Assembly: GCF_016921115.1 (NCBI RefSeq)
Contig: NZ_JAFFZS010000039.1
Span: 1-64,000 of the forward strand
Direction: 5' to 3'
Length of the DNA: 64,000 nt
Source: Streptomyces actuosus
Lineage (GTDB): Bacteria; Actinomycetota; Actinomycetes; Streptomycetales; Streptomycetaceae
Shown here: positions 41,050 to 50,197 of the stretch, in pieces
Layout: the number at the start of each line of letters is the position of its first letter
Numbering within the stretch: position 1 is the first letter of the stretch
Made by a program: the position numbers and the translations under genes
The notes under the pieces: generated by a model
Database searches by the model: none
What the model was told of the DNA's origin: nothing
What the model saw: the letters and a program-made list of their open reading frames with translations, nothing else

Positions 41050-42564
41050 ATGGCACATCACTCCGCGAACGGGATTCCGGCCCACCTGTCGATGTGGCAG
41101 CGCGTGCGCGCGTACGCCGTGCCACCGTCCATGATCGAGAACGCGACCGCTCGGCGTGCGGTCGGTGACTGGGCAGGCGCCTGCGCCGCCGCCCGGATCG
41201 ACGTCGACCTCGATCTGCGCGCCGTGCGCAACCGGCACGGCTCCGACCTCGCCACCCGCCTCCGTACGGATCTGCGCCTCCTCGCGCCGGACCTGCTCCG
41301 CTGGCACATGCCCCGGATCGCCCCGGACGGGCGGCTCCGCCCCGGCCTCACCCTCTCCCTGGCCCGCCACCGCGGTTCCGGCGGCGCACCCCTGCACCTG
41401 GTGGTGCGGACGCCGCCGGCCTGGGCGGACGCGGGACAGCGCATGTCCCTGGCCCTGTGGGAGGGGCACGGGAGCGGTTCCCCGGGACAGCATCCGCATC
41501 CGCATCCGCATCCCGACCGGCGTTTCCGGCTCGACCTGCACCGGCACCTGTGGGACGGACGGCGGAGCGGCGAGCTGGGGCGGCGGAGCGGCGCGGGCGG
41601 ACACCCGTCCACGGCGCCATCGCCGAACGTGCCCTCCGCCTCCGTACGGCCGCATCTGCCGGAACCTCCGGCCGGCCGCGATGCGTCGGCGTGGGCGGTG
41701 GCCGGCTGGGCCGCCGAGGCGGAGGTGCTGCTGCGGGCCGAGGGACGCCCGCCCAGGGGGGCCTTCACCGTACGGCTCGGCGCACGGAGCCGCGCCGTCC
41801 TCGAACTCGTCGCGCCCGACGACAGCCACACCCCGACGTTCCGGCCGCTGCGGGAGGCGCTGCCGCCGCAGGAGGTCGCGGCGCTCCCCCTGCTCCCGGA
41901 GGCGGCGGCCCGGGTCCTCCCGGACCTGGAACTGCTGCGGGCCGGGCTGATCACGGCCGAGCGGCTGCATCCGCTCGTCGCCGCGGCACTCACGCCGTCC
42001 GGCGCGGAGACGTCGGCCGTCCCGGCGCCGATCCCCGGTGCCGTTGCCGGGGCCGGGGATCCGCACCGGGTGACGTGCCGCGGCGAGGTGCACCGCATCG
42101 CGCTGCGGGACGGCGTCCTCACGGCGGTCGACCACGATCCGGCGCAACTGCGGCGCGAGGAACTGCTGGTGGCGCTCGGTGGGCCGGCGCTGCCGTGCCT
42201 GCGGGCCATCGACGCCGTGCACCGCAGCCCCGAGGCACTGCCGGCGGTCCGGGAACGGATCGCCCACGGTGACGCCGCCGGGGCCCTCGACGTGGTCGAG
42301 GGGCTGCTCGGCCCCGCCGCGGTGCTGCGCGACGGTCCGCTCCGGGAGGAACTGGAGTCGGCCCTGGCCCGCCGTGTCGACCACGGGCTGTTCCGATCGG
42401 GGCTGGTCGACGAACACCCCGCCGCCGGTGCGGTCGACGCGGGCGCCCCGGGCGCACGGCACGCCGAGGTGAGCCACCGCCCCCGGCTCGACCGAGCCGT
42501 CCCCCACGACATGCGCCGCAAGCGCTCCAGCCGTGCCCGGCCCCGGACCGGGCTGACCCGCTGA
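41050..42564 (+). CDS. Unknown protein of the MoxR/vWA module
   Basis: A 504-residue cytoplasmic protein from ATG (MAHHSANGIPAHLSMWQRVR); a GTG six bases upstream is possible. No transmembrane segment or signal is seen. The N-terminal 130 residues are well ordered (MIENATARRAVGDWAGACAA, LRTDLRLLAPDLLRWHMPRI). The middle has an imperfect His-Pro run (HPHPHPHPDRRF) coded by repeated CATCCG. GEVHRIALRDGVLTAVDHDP is a conserved-looking beta unit. I do not recognise it, but its place immediately before the MoxR ATPase and the vWA protein suggests a dedicated partner, perhaps a substrate. Confidence 0.6.
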   Translation: MAHHSANGIPAHLSMWQRVRAYAVPPSMIENATARRAVGDWAGACAAARIDVDLDLRAVRNRHGSDLATRLRTDLRLLAPDLLRWHMPRIAPDGRLRPGLTLSLARHRGSGGAPLHLVVRTPPAWADAGQRMSLALWEGHGSGSPGQHPHPHPHPDRRFRLDLHRHLWDGRRSGELGRRSGAGGHPSTAPSPNVPSASVRPHLPEPPAGRDASAWAVAGWAAEAEVLLRAEGRPPRGAFTVRLGARSRAVLELVAPDDSHTPTFRPLREALPPQEVAALPLLPEAAARVLPDLELLRAGLITAERLHPLVAAALTPSGAETSAVPAPIPGAVAGAGDPHRVTCRGEVHRIALRDGVLTAVDHDPAQLRREELLVALGGPALPCLRAIDAVHRSPEALPAVRERIAHGDAAGALDVVEGLLGPAAVLRDGPLREELESALARRVDHGLFRSGLVDEHPAAGAVDAGAPGARHAEVSHRPRLDRAVPHDMRRKRSSRARPRTGLTR

Positions 42565-42583
42565 CCCGCTGACCCGCTGACCG
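42552..42583 (+). repeat. Four tandem 8-bp units across the stop codon
   Basis: GCTGACCC at 42552, 42560 and 42568 and GCTGACCG at 42576. The unit contains TGA, and because 8 is not a multiple of 3 it supplies stops in all frames around the end of the 41050 gene. Confidence 0.7.
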
Positions 42584-42713
42584 TCCGGCGCTTTCCGCGG
42601 GCGGCGCCGCTTTCCCACACCGCCGTACCGCGGCACCGCGCGCTCCGCGCCACGCACCCCGACGACATCCGGGACGGGCCGCCCCGTCCCCTCGACACAC
42701 TCCTGGTGATGCC

Positions 42714-44006
42714 ATGACGACCCCCAGCACACTCCTGCCCGCCCCCGCCGCGACGACTCCGGCCGCCGACCCCGCCGACCTCGCCGACGGCCGACTCGCC
42801 GTCGCCGACGGGCTCCTGGCCCTGCTGCGGACCACCGGTACCGAGCCGCGCCCCGACGAGCAACTCGAAGCACTCACCCTGGCCGTCGCCGCCGACCTGC
42901 CCGTGCTGCTCTGGGGTGAGCCCGGCATCGGCAAGACGGCGGCCCTGACACAGCTCGCGGCCTCCCTCGACCTGCCGCTGACCACGGTGATCGCCAGCGT
43001 CCACGAACCGTCCGACTTCTCCGGGCTGCCCGTCGTGGGCGACGACCCCGCGGTGCAGGGGGTACCGATGGCTCCCCCGCAGTGGGCCGTCGAGCTCGTA
43101 CGGGCCGGGCGCGGGCTGCTCTTCCTGGACGAACTCTCCACCGCCACCCCGGCCGTCCAGGCGGCGCTCCTCCGCGTCGTCCTGGAACGGAGGGTCGGGG
43201 CGCTGCAACTCCCGCCGGGGGTACGGATCGTGGCCGCCGCCAATCCGCGCGCGTCGGCTGCGGACGGATGGGAGCTGAGTCCTCCGCTGGCCAACCGGTT
43301 CGTGCACCTGTCCTGGGTGCACGACCGGGACGTGGTGGTGCGCGGGCTGGGTGGGGTCTGGCCCCGGGCCGAGCTGCCCCGGCTGGTTCCGGAGCGGCTG
43401 CCGGAGGCGGTGGCCTTCGCCCGGCGCGCGGTCTGCGGCTTCCTGGAGGCCCGGCCGACGCTGATCCACCGCCTGCCGACCACCGAGACGCGGCGCGGAG
43501 GTGCCTGGCCCTCGCCGCGGAGCTGGGAGGCGGCCTTGACCCTGCTGGCCTTCGGCACGGCGGCCTCCGTGTCCCGGGAGGTGCTGGCGCTGCTGGTGCG
43601 GGGCGCGGTGGGGGACGGGCCGGGGCTGGAACTCCTCGCGCATCTGGACCGCATGGAGCTGCCGGACCCGGAGACGCTGCTGGCCGATCCGGCCTGTGCG
43701 GAGCTGCCGGTGCGGGGCGATCTGCGGCAGGCGACGCTGGAGGCGGTGGTGGCCGCCGTCGGGGCGCGACCGGAACGGGAACGGTGGGAGGCGGGCTGGG
43801 CGGTGCTGGTCCGCGCCCTGGAGACCGGCGCCCCGGACCTGCTGGTCGCACCGGCGACCACGCTGGCCGCGCTGCGGCGCGACGACTGGGAGGTACCGGA
43901 GTCGGTGGAGCGACTGGCCGGAGTGATCGGTCTCGCCCGGCGGGCGGACCGGTCGGTGGGGCGGGCCACGGCCGCCACCGGGCGGGCCGAGAGGGGGTCC
44001 CGATGA
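42714..44006 (+). CDS. MoxR-type AAA+ ATPase
   Basis: A 430-residue protein. Walker A is GEPGIGKTA, Walker B LLFLDELST, sensor region VRIVAAANPRAS, and the Arg-finger zone PPLANRFVHLSW: a MoxR-like AAA+ order. The C-terminal 200 residues are helical. Known: MoxR ATPases work with von Willebrand A proteins as chaperones or to insert metals and cofactors. The stop overlaps the next gene's start (ATGA), so it is translated as a pair with the vWA protein. Confidence 0.88.
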   Translation: MTTPSTLLPAPAATTPAADPADLADGRLAVADGLLALLRTTGTEPRPDEQLEALTLAVAADLPVLLWGEPGIGKTAALTQLAASLDLPLTTVIASVHEPSDFSGLPVVGDDPAVQGVPMAPPQWAVELVRAGRGLLFLDELSTATPAVQAALLRVVLERRVGALQLPPGVRIVAAANPRASAADGWELSPPLANRFVHLSWVHDRDVVVRGLGGVWPRAELPRLVPERLPEAVAFARRAVCGFLEARPTLIHRLPTTETRRGGAWPSPRSWEAALTLLAFGTAASVSREVLALLVRGAVGDGPGLELLAHLDRMELPDPETLLADPACAELPVRGDLRQATLEAVVAAVGARPERERWEAGWAVLVRALETGAPDLLVAPATTLAALRRDDWEVPESVERLAGVIGLARRADRSVGRATAATGRAERGSR

Positions 44007-45412
44007 CGGGGGCGGCGAAGCGTGCGGCACCTCGTCCGCTGCCGCGCCCGATGCCCCGGCCCGCGCCGCCGCGCCCGGTGCGGGCCGCCGCGCCGGGGCC
44101 GCCGGCCGGGACCCGCGCGCCGGGCGGCTCCGGTGCGCCGGCCGCCCGGCCCGGACTTTCCCTGGACCGGGAGAAGTTGCTGGCCGCCCGCCTGCACGCG
44201 GTGAAGGTCCGCCCCTATCTGGCCTCCGCGCTCTTCGCGCTGCACGTGGTGGAGGACCCGTCGGTGCCGACGATGGCGGTGGACGCGCACTGGCGCTGCT
44301 ACGTGTCCCCCGGCTTCGTCGCACGTACCCCGGTGGAGGAACTGGCGGGGGTCTGGGTGCACGAGGTCTCCCACCTGCTGCGGGACCACCACGCGCGCGG
44401 CGAGCGGTATGCGCGGGAGCACGAGGCGCACGGGCCGGGCGGGCGCGGCGGGACGGGGGTCCACCCGGCCGAGGGCCGGGAGAGGCTGCGGCGGAACATC
44501 GCCGCCGACTTCGAGATCAACGACGACATCTACGGTGACGGGCTGCCTCTGCCCACCGGGGCGGTGCTGCCCGGGCTGCTGGGGCTGGCCGACGGGCTGC
44601 TGATGGAGGAGTACCTGCGGTCGGCGTCGTTGTCCGGGCTGGTCGCGGACCTGGCCTGGCTGGACTGCGGCAGCGGTGCCGACGGGCAGGCCAGGCCGTG
44701 GGAGCTGGGGCCCGACGGGGCGCACGGGCTGAGCAGGCAGCAGCGGGACGCGGTCCGCTTCCGCGTCGCGGAGGGCATCAGGGGCCGGCCGGGCGATGCT
44801 CCCGAGGGGTGGCGCCGGTGGGCGGACGAGGCGTTCCACCCTCCGCAGCCCTGGCGGCGGTTGCTGGGGGCGGCGGTCCGCTCGGCGGCGGGCTCGCCCG
44901 GTGTGGGCGAGAACCACAGCTACCGGCGGCCGTCCCGGCGTTCGGCCGGTGTCCCCGGGGTGCTGCTGCCGAGTCTGCGCCGCACGCCGCCCCGGGTCTG
45001 CGTCGTGATCGACACCTCCGGGTCGGTGAGCGACGCCGAGCTGGGCAGCGCGCTGCTGGAGGTGGCGGCGATCTCCCGGGCGGTGGGCGGGCGCCGCGAC
45101 CTGGTCTCGGTGATCTCCTGCGACGCGGCGGCCGGGGTCGCCGTCCCGCTCTGCCGCGCGGAGAACATCGCTCTCGTCGGCGGCGGGGGAACGGACCTGC
45201 GCTCCGGTTTCGCCCGGGCACTGCGCTCCGGCCCGCGCCCGGACGTGATCGTCGCCCTGACGGACGGCCAGACACCCTGGCCCTCCGCACCGCCGCCGTG
45301 CCGCACCGTGGTCGGCCTGTTCCCCCGCCCCGCCGGCGCCGTGGACGAGACGGACCCCGACTACGTCCCGGACACGCCGCCGTCCTGGGCCCAGGTCGTC
45401 ACGATCGGCTGA
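44003..45412 (+). CDS. Metallopeptidase-like and vWA-like domain protein (DUF2201 type)
   Basis: A 469-residue protein. Residues 1-50 are a Pro/Ala-rich tail. A zinc-peptidase helix occurs at VWVHEVSHLLRDHHA (HExxH as HEVSH) at about residue 117, followed by NIAADFEINDDIYGDG, which supplies a downstream Asp. The C-terminal vWA-like half has the MIDAS triad in VCVVIDTSGSVSDAEL (D-x-S-G-S), GGGGTDLRSGF and VIVALTDGQTPW. This matches the DUF2201 combination found next to MoxR ATPases. The peptidase role is known only from the motif. Inferred: the ATPase remodels this protein's target. Starts inside the MoxR stop codon. Confidence 0.83.
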   Translation: MTGAAKRAAPRPLPRPMPRPAPPRPVRAAAPGPPAGTRAPGGSGAPAARPGLSLDREKLLAARLHAVKVRPYLASALFALHVVEDPSVPTMAVDAHWRCYVSPGFVARTPVEELAGVWVHEVSHLLRDHHARGERYAREHEAHGPGGRGGTGVHPAEGRERLRRNIAADFEINDDIYGDGLPLPTGAVLPGLLGLADGLLMEEYLRSASLSGLVADLAWLDCGSGADGQARPWELGPDGAHGLSRQQRDAVRFRVAEGIRGRPGDAPEGWRRWADEAFHPPQPWRRLLGAAVRSAAGSPGVGENHSYRRPSRRSAGVPGVLLPSLRRTPPRVCVVIDTSGSVSDAELGSALLEVAAISRAVGGRRDLVSVISCDAAAGVAVPLCRAENIALVGGGGTDLRSGFARALRSGPRPDVIVALTDGQTPWPSAPPPCRTVVGLFPRPAGAVDETDPDYVPDTPPSWAQVVTIG

Positions 45413-45730
45413 GCGGGCGCGGTGCGCGGTGGTCCGACCCGGGGGGAGGGTGCCCTCGGTGGCGGCCGGTCGGCCCCTCCCGGGGGTGCGGGGGCGCGCC
45501 GAGGTGAGGCATGCGGGCATCGTGATCGTGCCCGGCCGGGCGGATGTCGACGTGGCCCCGCCCGCCGGGCTGAGATCGACGCCGTCGCGGCGGCCACCGG
45601 CAGGGGCACCGCCGGGAGCCTGCGCTTCAACCGCACCGTCGGCGTGCCTCCGGACGCCCACCACCGCCCGTTCCGCTCACGCCCCGCACCGACCGGCCGC
45701 CGCCGGGGTGATCTGCCGCGCGTCACGGCC
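45413..45730. other. Non-coding gap between convergent genes
   Basis: 318 bases without a supported gene and no clean hairpin. It separates the vWA gene from the convergent symporter-phosphatase gene. Confidence 0.4.
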
Positions 45731-48700
45731 CTACTCGACCGCCTCCGCGGCGAGCACCTCGGCGGGGATGACCTGTTCCGTCCAGATGGTCTTGCCGGTC
45801 GGTGTGTAGCGGGTGCCCCAGCGCTGGGCGAGCTGGGCCACGATCAGCAGGCCCCGCCCTCCCTCGTCGGTGGTGCGGGCGTGGCGCAGACGCGGAGAGG
45901 TGTTGCTGGCGTCGGAGACCTCGCAGATCAGACCGCGGTCCCGGATCAGGCGGAGCCGGACCGGTCCGGAGGCATGGCGGATGGCGTTGGTCACCAGTTC
46001 GCTGACGATGAGCTCCGTGGTGAACGTCAGCTCGTCCATGCCCCACTCGGTCAGCCGGCGGACGGCGAGAGTGCGGGCCTCGGCCACGGCGGCCGGGTCG
46101 CTCGGCAGGTCCCAGGAGGTGACCCGGTCCGGGGCCAGGGCGTGGGTCCGGGCGAGGAGCAGGGCCGCGTCGTCGGACGGGGGGCCCGTCACCAGGGTGT
46201 CGACGGCCTTGCCGCCGATGTCCTCCAGCGTCGGTCCGGGCGCGGTCAGGGCGTCGCCGAGGCGGGAGAGCCCCACGTCGATGTCGCGGTCGACGCTCTC
46301 GACGAGGCCGTCGGTGTACAGGGCGACGAGGCTGCCCTCCGGCAGTTCCAGCTCGACGGAGTCGAAGGGCAGGTACCCGAGGCCGAGGGGCGGCCCTGCG
46401 GGCAGGTCGAGAACCTCCGCCGAACCGCCGTCCGGGCCGATGATCACAGGCGGGAGGTGTCCGGCGCGGGCCAGCGTGCACCGCCTGCTGACCGGGTCGT
46501 AGACGGCGTACAGGCAGGTGGCGCCCATGAACGCGGCACCCACGGTCTCGGCCCCGTCCTCCGCCGGTTCGCTGCCGTCGGGAGACCCGATGAGGCCGAT
46601 GACCAGGTCGTCCAGGTGGGCGAGCAGTTCGTCGGGGGGAAGGTCCAGGTTGGCGAGCGTGCGGACCGCGGTGCGCAGGCGCCCCATGGTGGTCGCCGCG
46701 TTCATGCCGTGGCCGACGACGTCCCCGACGACCAGGGCGACGCGGGCTCCGGAGAGCGGGATGACGTCGAACCAGTCGCCGCCCACGCCGCTCGGCGCGT
46801 CCGCCGGGAGGTACCAGGACGCCACCTCCAGGGCGGACCCGCCGGTCAGCTTCTGCGGGAGCAGCGAGCTCTGCATGGAACGGGCCGCGGTGCGCTCGCG
46901 GGTGAAGCGGCGCGCGTTGTCGATGCTCACCGCGGCGCGGGAGACGATCTCCTCCGCGAGGCGTACGTCGTCGTCCTCGAACGGAGCCCCCGGCCGGGAC
47001 CGGGCGAACGTCGCCACCCCCAGGGTGACGCCCCGTGCCCGGACGGGGACGACCATCAGCGAGCGGAAGCCGAAGCCGCGGATGGCGGCGCCCAGGGAGT
47101 GGTCCTCGGTCACCCAGGCGCTGGTGTCCGGGTCCAGGGTCCGTTCCACCAGGGTCCTGCTCTCCAGCAGGCAGCGGGTCACGGGGGACGAGGGGGCGCG
47201 CCGTACCGTCTCCCCCACGGCCAGGGTCGCCTCCGGGGAGCCGTGGCGTACCGACCGCTGGCCCGCGCGGCGGATGACGGGTGTCATGTCGACGGGTCCG
47301 GGCGCGGGCTCCTCGCCCCGGATCACGGCGTCCAGCACGTCCACGGCGACGAAGTCGGCGAGGGCCGGCACGGCCTCGTCGGCCAGTTCCTGCGCGGTCC
47401 GCGTCACGTCCAGCGTGCTGCCGATCCGGGCACCGGCGTCGTTCAGCAGGGCGAGGCGCTCCTGTGCCCGCCAGCGCTCGGTGACATCGATGATCATGTA
47501 CCAGATGCCCACCTGCCGGCCCTGGCGGTCCGTCATGGCGAAGAAGGACGCGGAGTACGCCCGCTCCCGGGAGGGGTCGGCGCGGCTGGCGCCGCGGAAC
47601 TCGTGGTCCATCACCGGCTCCCCGGTCCGCAGGACCGACCGCATCCGCTCCTCGAAGGCCTGCGCGTCCTGCCCGGGCAGCACCTCCCCCACCTCCCGCC
47701 CGAGCCGCTTCTCCAGCGGGATCATGCGGTCCAGCGGCTTGTTCACCCAGACGTAGCGCAGGTCCAGGTCCAGGACGGCGATGCCGACCGGGGCCTGGGC
47801 GAGGAACGGGGTGAGCATGAGCTGGTTCACCCCGCCGCCCGGCATCCGCCAGAAGGCCCGTTTCGGCGGCCGGCCGACGAACCTGCCGAAGACCAGGGCC
47901 GCGAGGGTGGCGATCAGCACGCCGGGGACCATCTCGTAGATGCCCGACTCGAACGGCCCGAGCACCGGGTTGACCCGCTTCCACAGCAGCACGGTGGCCG
48001 CCCCCGACACGATCCCGGCCATGGCCCCCGCCCAGGTCATGCGCGGCCAGTACAGCGAGAGCAGGACGACCGGGCCGAAGGCGGCCCCGAAGCCCGCCCA
48101 GGCGTAGGCGACGATGCTCAGCAGGCCGTCGGCTCTGAGCGCGATCACGAAGGCGACCACGATGACCACGACGACGGCGCCCCGGCCGACCCACACCAGT
48201 GCCTTGTCCGAGGCACGCCGGTTGAACAGGGCGCGGTAGAAGTCCTCGGTGAGGGCCACGGACGACACCAGGAGCTGGCTGTCCGCGGTCGACATGATCG
48301 CGGCCAGTACGGCGATCAGCATCACCCCGGCGATCCAGGGGTTCAGCAGGGTCCGGCTCAGGACGATGTACACCGTGTCCGGGTTGGCCAGCGGTGCGTC
48401 GAGGCGCGCGATCCCGACGAGACCGACGAGGGTGGCGCCGCCGAGCACGACGACGACCCAGCCGGTGCCGATGCGGCGGGCCGCGGGGATGGAGCGGATG
48501 CTGCGGATGCCCATGAAGCGGGCCAGGATGTGCGGCTGCCCGAAGTAGCCGAGGCCCCAGGCGAGCAGGGAGACGATCGCGACGACGCCGAGCGGCCCGC
48601 CCGGCGACCACTGGCCGCCGGAGTAGTGGACCTCGGTGCCCATGTCCAGCAGTCCGGGCGCCTTGGCGTCGAGGGCGTCCCCCAGGTCGCCGAAGCCGCC

Positions 48701-49330
48701 GAGGGCGGCGATGCCGGTCAGCGGGAGCACGAGCAGGGCCAGGAACATCAGGGAGCCCTGCATGACGTGCGTCAGGCTCACGGCGAGGAATCCGCCCAGG
48801 CAGGAGTAGATGACGATCACCAGGGCGGTGAGGGTCACCCCGAGTCCGAAGCGGATGTCGAAGACGTTCTTGAACAGCAGTCCGCCGGCCACGAGCCCGC
48901 TGGCGACGTAGACGGTGAAGAACACCAGGGTGACCGCGGCCGAGGCCATCCTGAGCACCCGGGTGCGGTCCTCGAACCGCTGCTCCAGGTACGCGGACAG
49001 ACTCACGGCGTTTCCGGCGCGCTCGGTGTAGGTGCGCAGCCTCGGGGCGACGAACAACCAGTTCAGGTAGGTGCCGACGATCAGTCCGACGGCGATCCAG
49101 CTGGCGCCGACGCCGGCGGCGTACACCGCTCCGGGCAGGGCGAGGAACAGCCAGCCGGACATGTCGGACGCGCCCGCGGACAGGGCGGCGACGAAGGCGT
49201 TGAGCCGGCGGCCTCCCAGGGCGAAGTCGGCGAATGTGTGCGTGCGGGTGTACGCCCAGACACCCGTTCCGATCACAGCGGCCACATACACCAGGAATGT
49301 GGTCACGATCGGCGCGCTCAAGTCGAACAT
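45731..49330 (-). CDS. PutP-type Na+ symporter fused to PAS, GAF, PP2C and HATPase domains
   Basis: A single 1199-residue open frame. Residues about 1-490 are a complete sodium:solute symporter of the PutP type: GGRRLNAFVAALSAGASDMS, GWLFLALPGAVYAAGVGASW, YFGQPHILARFMGI and STADSQLLVSSVALTEDFY, with about 13 hydrophobic segments. PAS about 505-610 (ILVFEQ-like PVGIAVLDLDLRYVWVN). GAF about 630-806. PP2C about 820-1063: MQSSLLPQKL, VGGDWFDVI, VVGDVVGHGMNAATTMGRLR, LYTDGLVE and PSDDAALLLA. HATPase_c (RsbW-like) about 1077-1197: ELIVSELVTNAIRHA (N box), CEVSDASN and GGRGLLIVAQL. Transport-linked two-component sensors such as CbrA join the same symporter to a histidine kinase; here the output is a PP2C phosphatase plus anti-sigma-type kinase fold, which I infer links Na+/proline flux to partner switching. 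No frameshift is seen. Confidence 0.9.
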   Translation of the reverse strand: MFDLSAPIVTTFLVYVAAVIGTGVWAYTRTHTFADFALGGRRLNAFVAALSAGASDMSGWLFLALPGAVYAAGVGASWIAVGLIVGTYLNWLFVAPRLRTYTERAGNAVSLSAYLEQRFEDRTRVLRMASAAVTLVFFTVYVASGLVAGGLLFKNVFDIRFGLGVTLTALVIVIYSCLGGFLAVSLTHVMQGSLMFLALLVLPLTGIAALGGFGDLGDALDAKAPGLLDMGTEVHYSGGQWSPGGPLGVVAIVSLLAWGLGYFGQPHILARFMGIRSIRSIPAARRIGTGWVVVVLGGATLVGLVGIARLDAPLANPDTVYIVLSRTLLNPWIAGVMLIAVLAAIMSTADSQLLVSSVALTEDFYRALFNRRASDKALVWVGRGAVVVVIVVAFVIALRADGLLSIVAYAWAGFGAAFGPVVLLSLYWPRMTWAGAMAGIVSGAATVLLWKRVNPVLGPFESGIYEMVPGVLIATLAALVFGRFVGRPPKRAFWRMPGGGVNQLMLTPFLAQAPVGIAVLDLDLRYVWVNKPLDRMIPLEKRLGREVGEVLPGQDAQAFEERMRSVLRTGEPVMDHEFRGASRADPSRERAYSASFFAMTDRQGRQVGIWYMIIDVTERWRAQERLALLNDAGARIGSTLDVTRTAQELADEAVPALADFVAVDVLDAVIRGEEPAPGPVDMTPVIRRAGQRSVRHGSPEATLAVGETVRRAPSSPVTRCLLESRTLVERTLDPDTSAWVTEDHSLGAAIRGFGFRSLMVVPVRARGVTLGVATFARSRPGAPFEDDDVRLAEEIVSRAAVSIDNARRFTRERTAARSMQSSLLPQKLTGGSALEVASWYLPADAPSGVGGDWFDVIPLSGARVALVVGDVVGHGMNAATTMGRLRTAVRTLANLDLPPDELLAHLDDLVIGLIGSPDGSEPAEDGAETVGAAFMGATCLYAVYDPVSRRCTLARAGHLPPVIIGPDGGSAEVLDLPAGPPLGLGYLPFDSVELELPEGSLVALYTDGLVESVDRDIDVGLSRLGDALTAPGPTLEDIGGKAVDTLVTGPPSDDAALLLARTHALAPDRVTSWDLPSDPAAVAEARTLAVRRLTEWGMDELTFTTELIVSELVTNAIRHASGPVRLRLIRDRGLICEVSDASNTSPRLRHARTTDEGGRGLLIVAQLAQRWGTRYTPTGKTIWTEQVIPAEVLAAEAVE

Positions 49331-49523
49331 ATGTCCTCGCCTGCGAGGCTCATGCGTGCCGGCGCGGCCGTCGGCGCGCCGGGCAGCGGTGTGCCCGGCG
49401 GTACAAATCTACAGAACGAGGTCGTCGGGGGGCGACTCGTCGGACCGACCGCGCGGAAGCGGCACCCCCACGAGGCGCGGGACGCACGCGGCGGGAGGCG
49501 GGAGACGGCGTTCGGGGGACCGC

Positions 49524-50150
49524 TCAGAGGCCCGCGCGGTCCAGGGCGCTCTGCAGCGACTGCCGGTAGCCCGCACTGGTGTACGTGGCGCCGGACACCG
49601 TGTCGATCTGCGCACTCTGCGCCCGGAGGGTCTCCTGGTCGAGCTTGGGGACGGCCATGGAGGAGATGTCCCTGCTGCGCGCCGCGTCGTCGGGGTACTG
49701 GACGGCGGTCGACCCGGTGATCCTGCTGCCGCTGAGGGTGATCCGCACCTGGACCGGGCCGTACTTGGTCTGGACCGTGGCGCCGGTGACCGAACGCGTG
49801 ACGGGCGCCGCCGTCGTGGTCTTCGGGGCGGAGGGGGCGCTGCTCGTCCGCGCCGGGGCGGCCGGTGCGCTGGACGCGGACGCCGTCGCCGTGGACGAGG
49901 GCCCGGCGGAGTCCTTCCCGGGCGTGTCGCTCGGCGAGGCCGACCCGGACGGAGCGGCGGACGGAGAGGCGGTGGCGGAGGCCGACGGGGTGGCGGGCGC
50001 GGAGGCCGCGGCCGTGATCCCGATCTGCGCCCGTCCGGCCTGGGCCAGCGAGGGGTCCGTGGTGGGCTTCAGCGCGAGCAGCAGCACCAGGCCGGACACC
50101 GTGCCGACGGTGGCGAGCAGGGCGTGGCGGAAGGGATGTTTCTTTCTCAT
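49524..50150 (-). CDS. Exported FMN-binding domain protein
   Basis: A 208-residue protein from ATG (MRKKHPFRHALLATVGTVSG). It has a basic n-region, a transmembrane anchor (VSGLVLLLAL) and a Ser/Ala/Pro-rich 90-residue tether, then the FMN-binding domain: VTGATVQTKYGPVQVRITLS, and IDTVSGATYTSAGYRQSLQS. The D-T-V-S-G-A-T matches the D-x-x-[S/T]-G-A-T site where the enzyme ApbE attaches FMN covalently. It should carry electrons outside the membrane. The next gene on this strand, only 47 bases upstream, encodes a flavocytochrome-like reductase, the likely electron donor. No ApbE gene is in the window. Confidence 0.85.
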   Translation of the reverse strand: MRKKHPFRHALLATVGTVSGLVLLLALKPTTDPSLAQAGRAQIGITAAASAPATPSASATASPSAAPSGSASPSDTPGKDSAGPSSTATASASSAPAAPARTSSAPSAPKTTTAAPVTRSVTGATVQTKYGPVQVRITLSGSRITGSTAVQYPDDAARSRDISSMAVPKLDQETLRAQSAQIDTVSGATYTSAGYRQSLQSALDRAGL

Positions 50151-50197
50151 GGGGTTTCCAGCGCATCGGGGGCGGCGGCTGTCACGGGCGGCCCGCC

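Noticed and set aside
41058..44324. Another minus-strand open frame of over 1000 codons
   Set aside because: Same cause: antisense shadow of the real genes, with no domain.
42119..45664. A minus-strand open frame of over 1100 codons
   Set aside because: It is antisense to the MoxR and vWA genes; its content is Arg/Ser/Pro-rich noise from the third-position GC bias of the real genes.
49331..49523. A leader peptide or small gene between the symporter-phosphatase and the FMN-binding gene
   Set aside because: No ribosome-binding site or motif; it is simply the gap upstream of the symporter gene.
45422..49720. Plus-strand open frame of 1432 codons
   Set aside because: Antisense to the symporter-phosphatase gene, which has all motifs on the minus strand.
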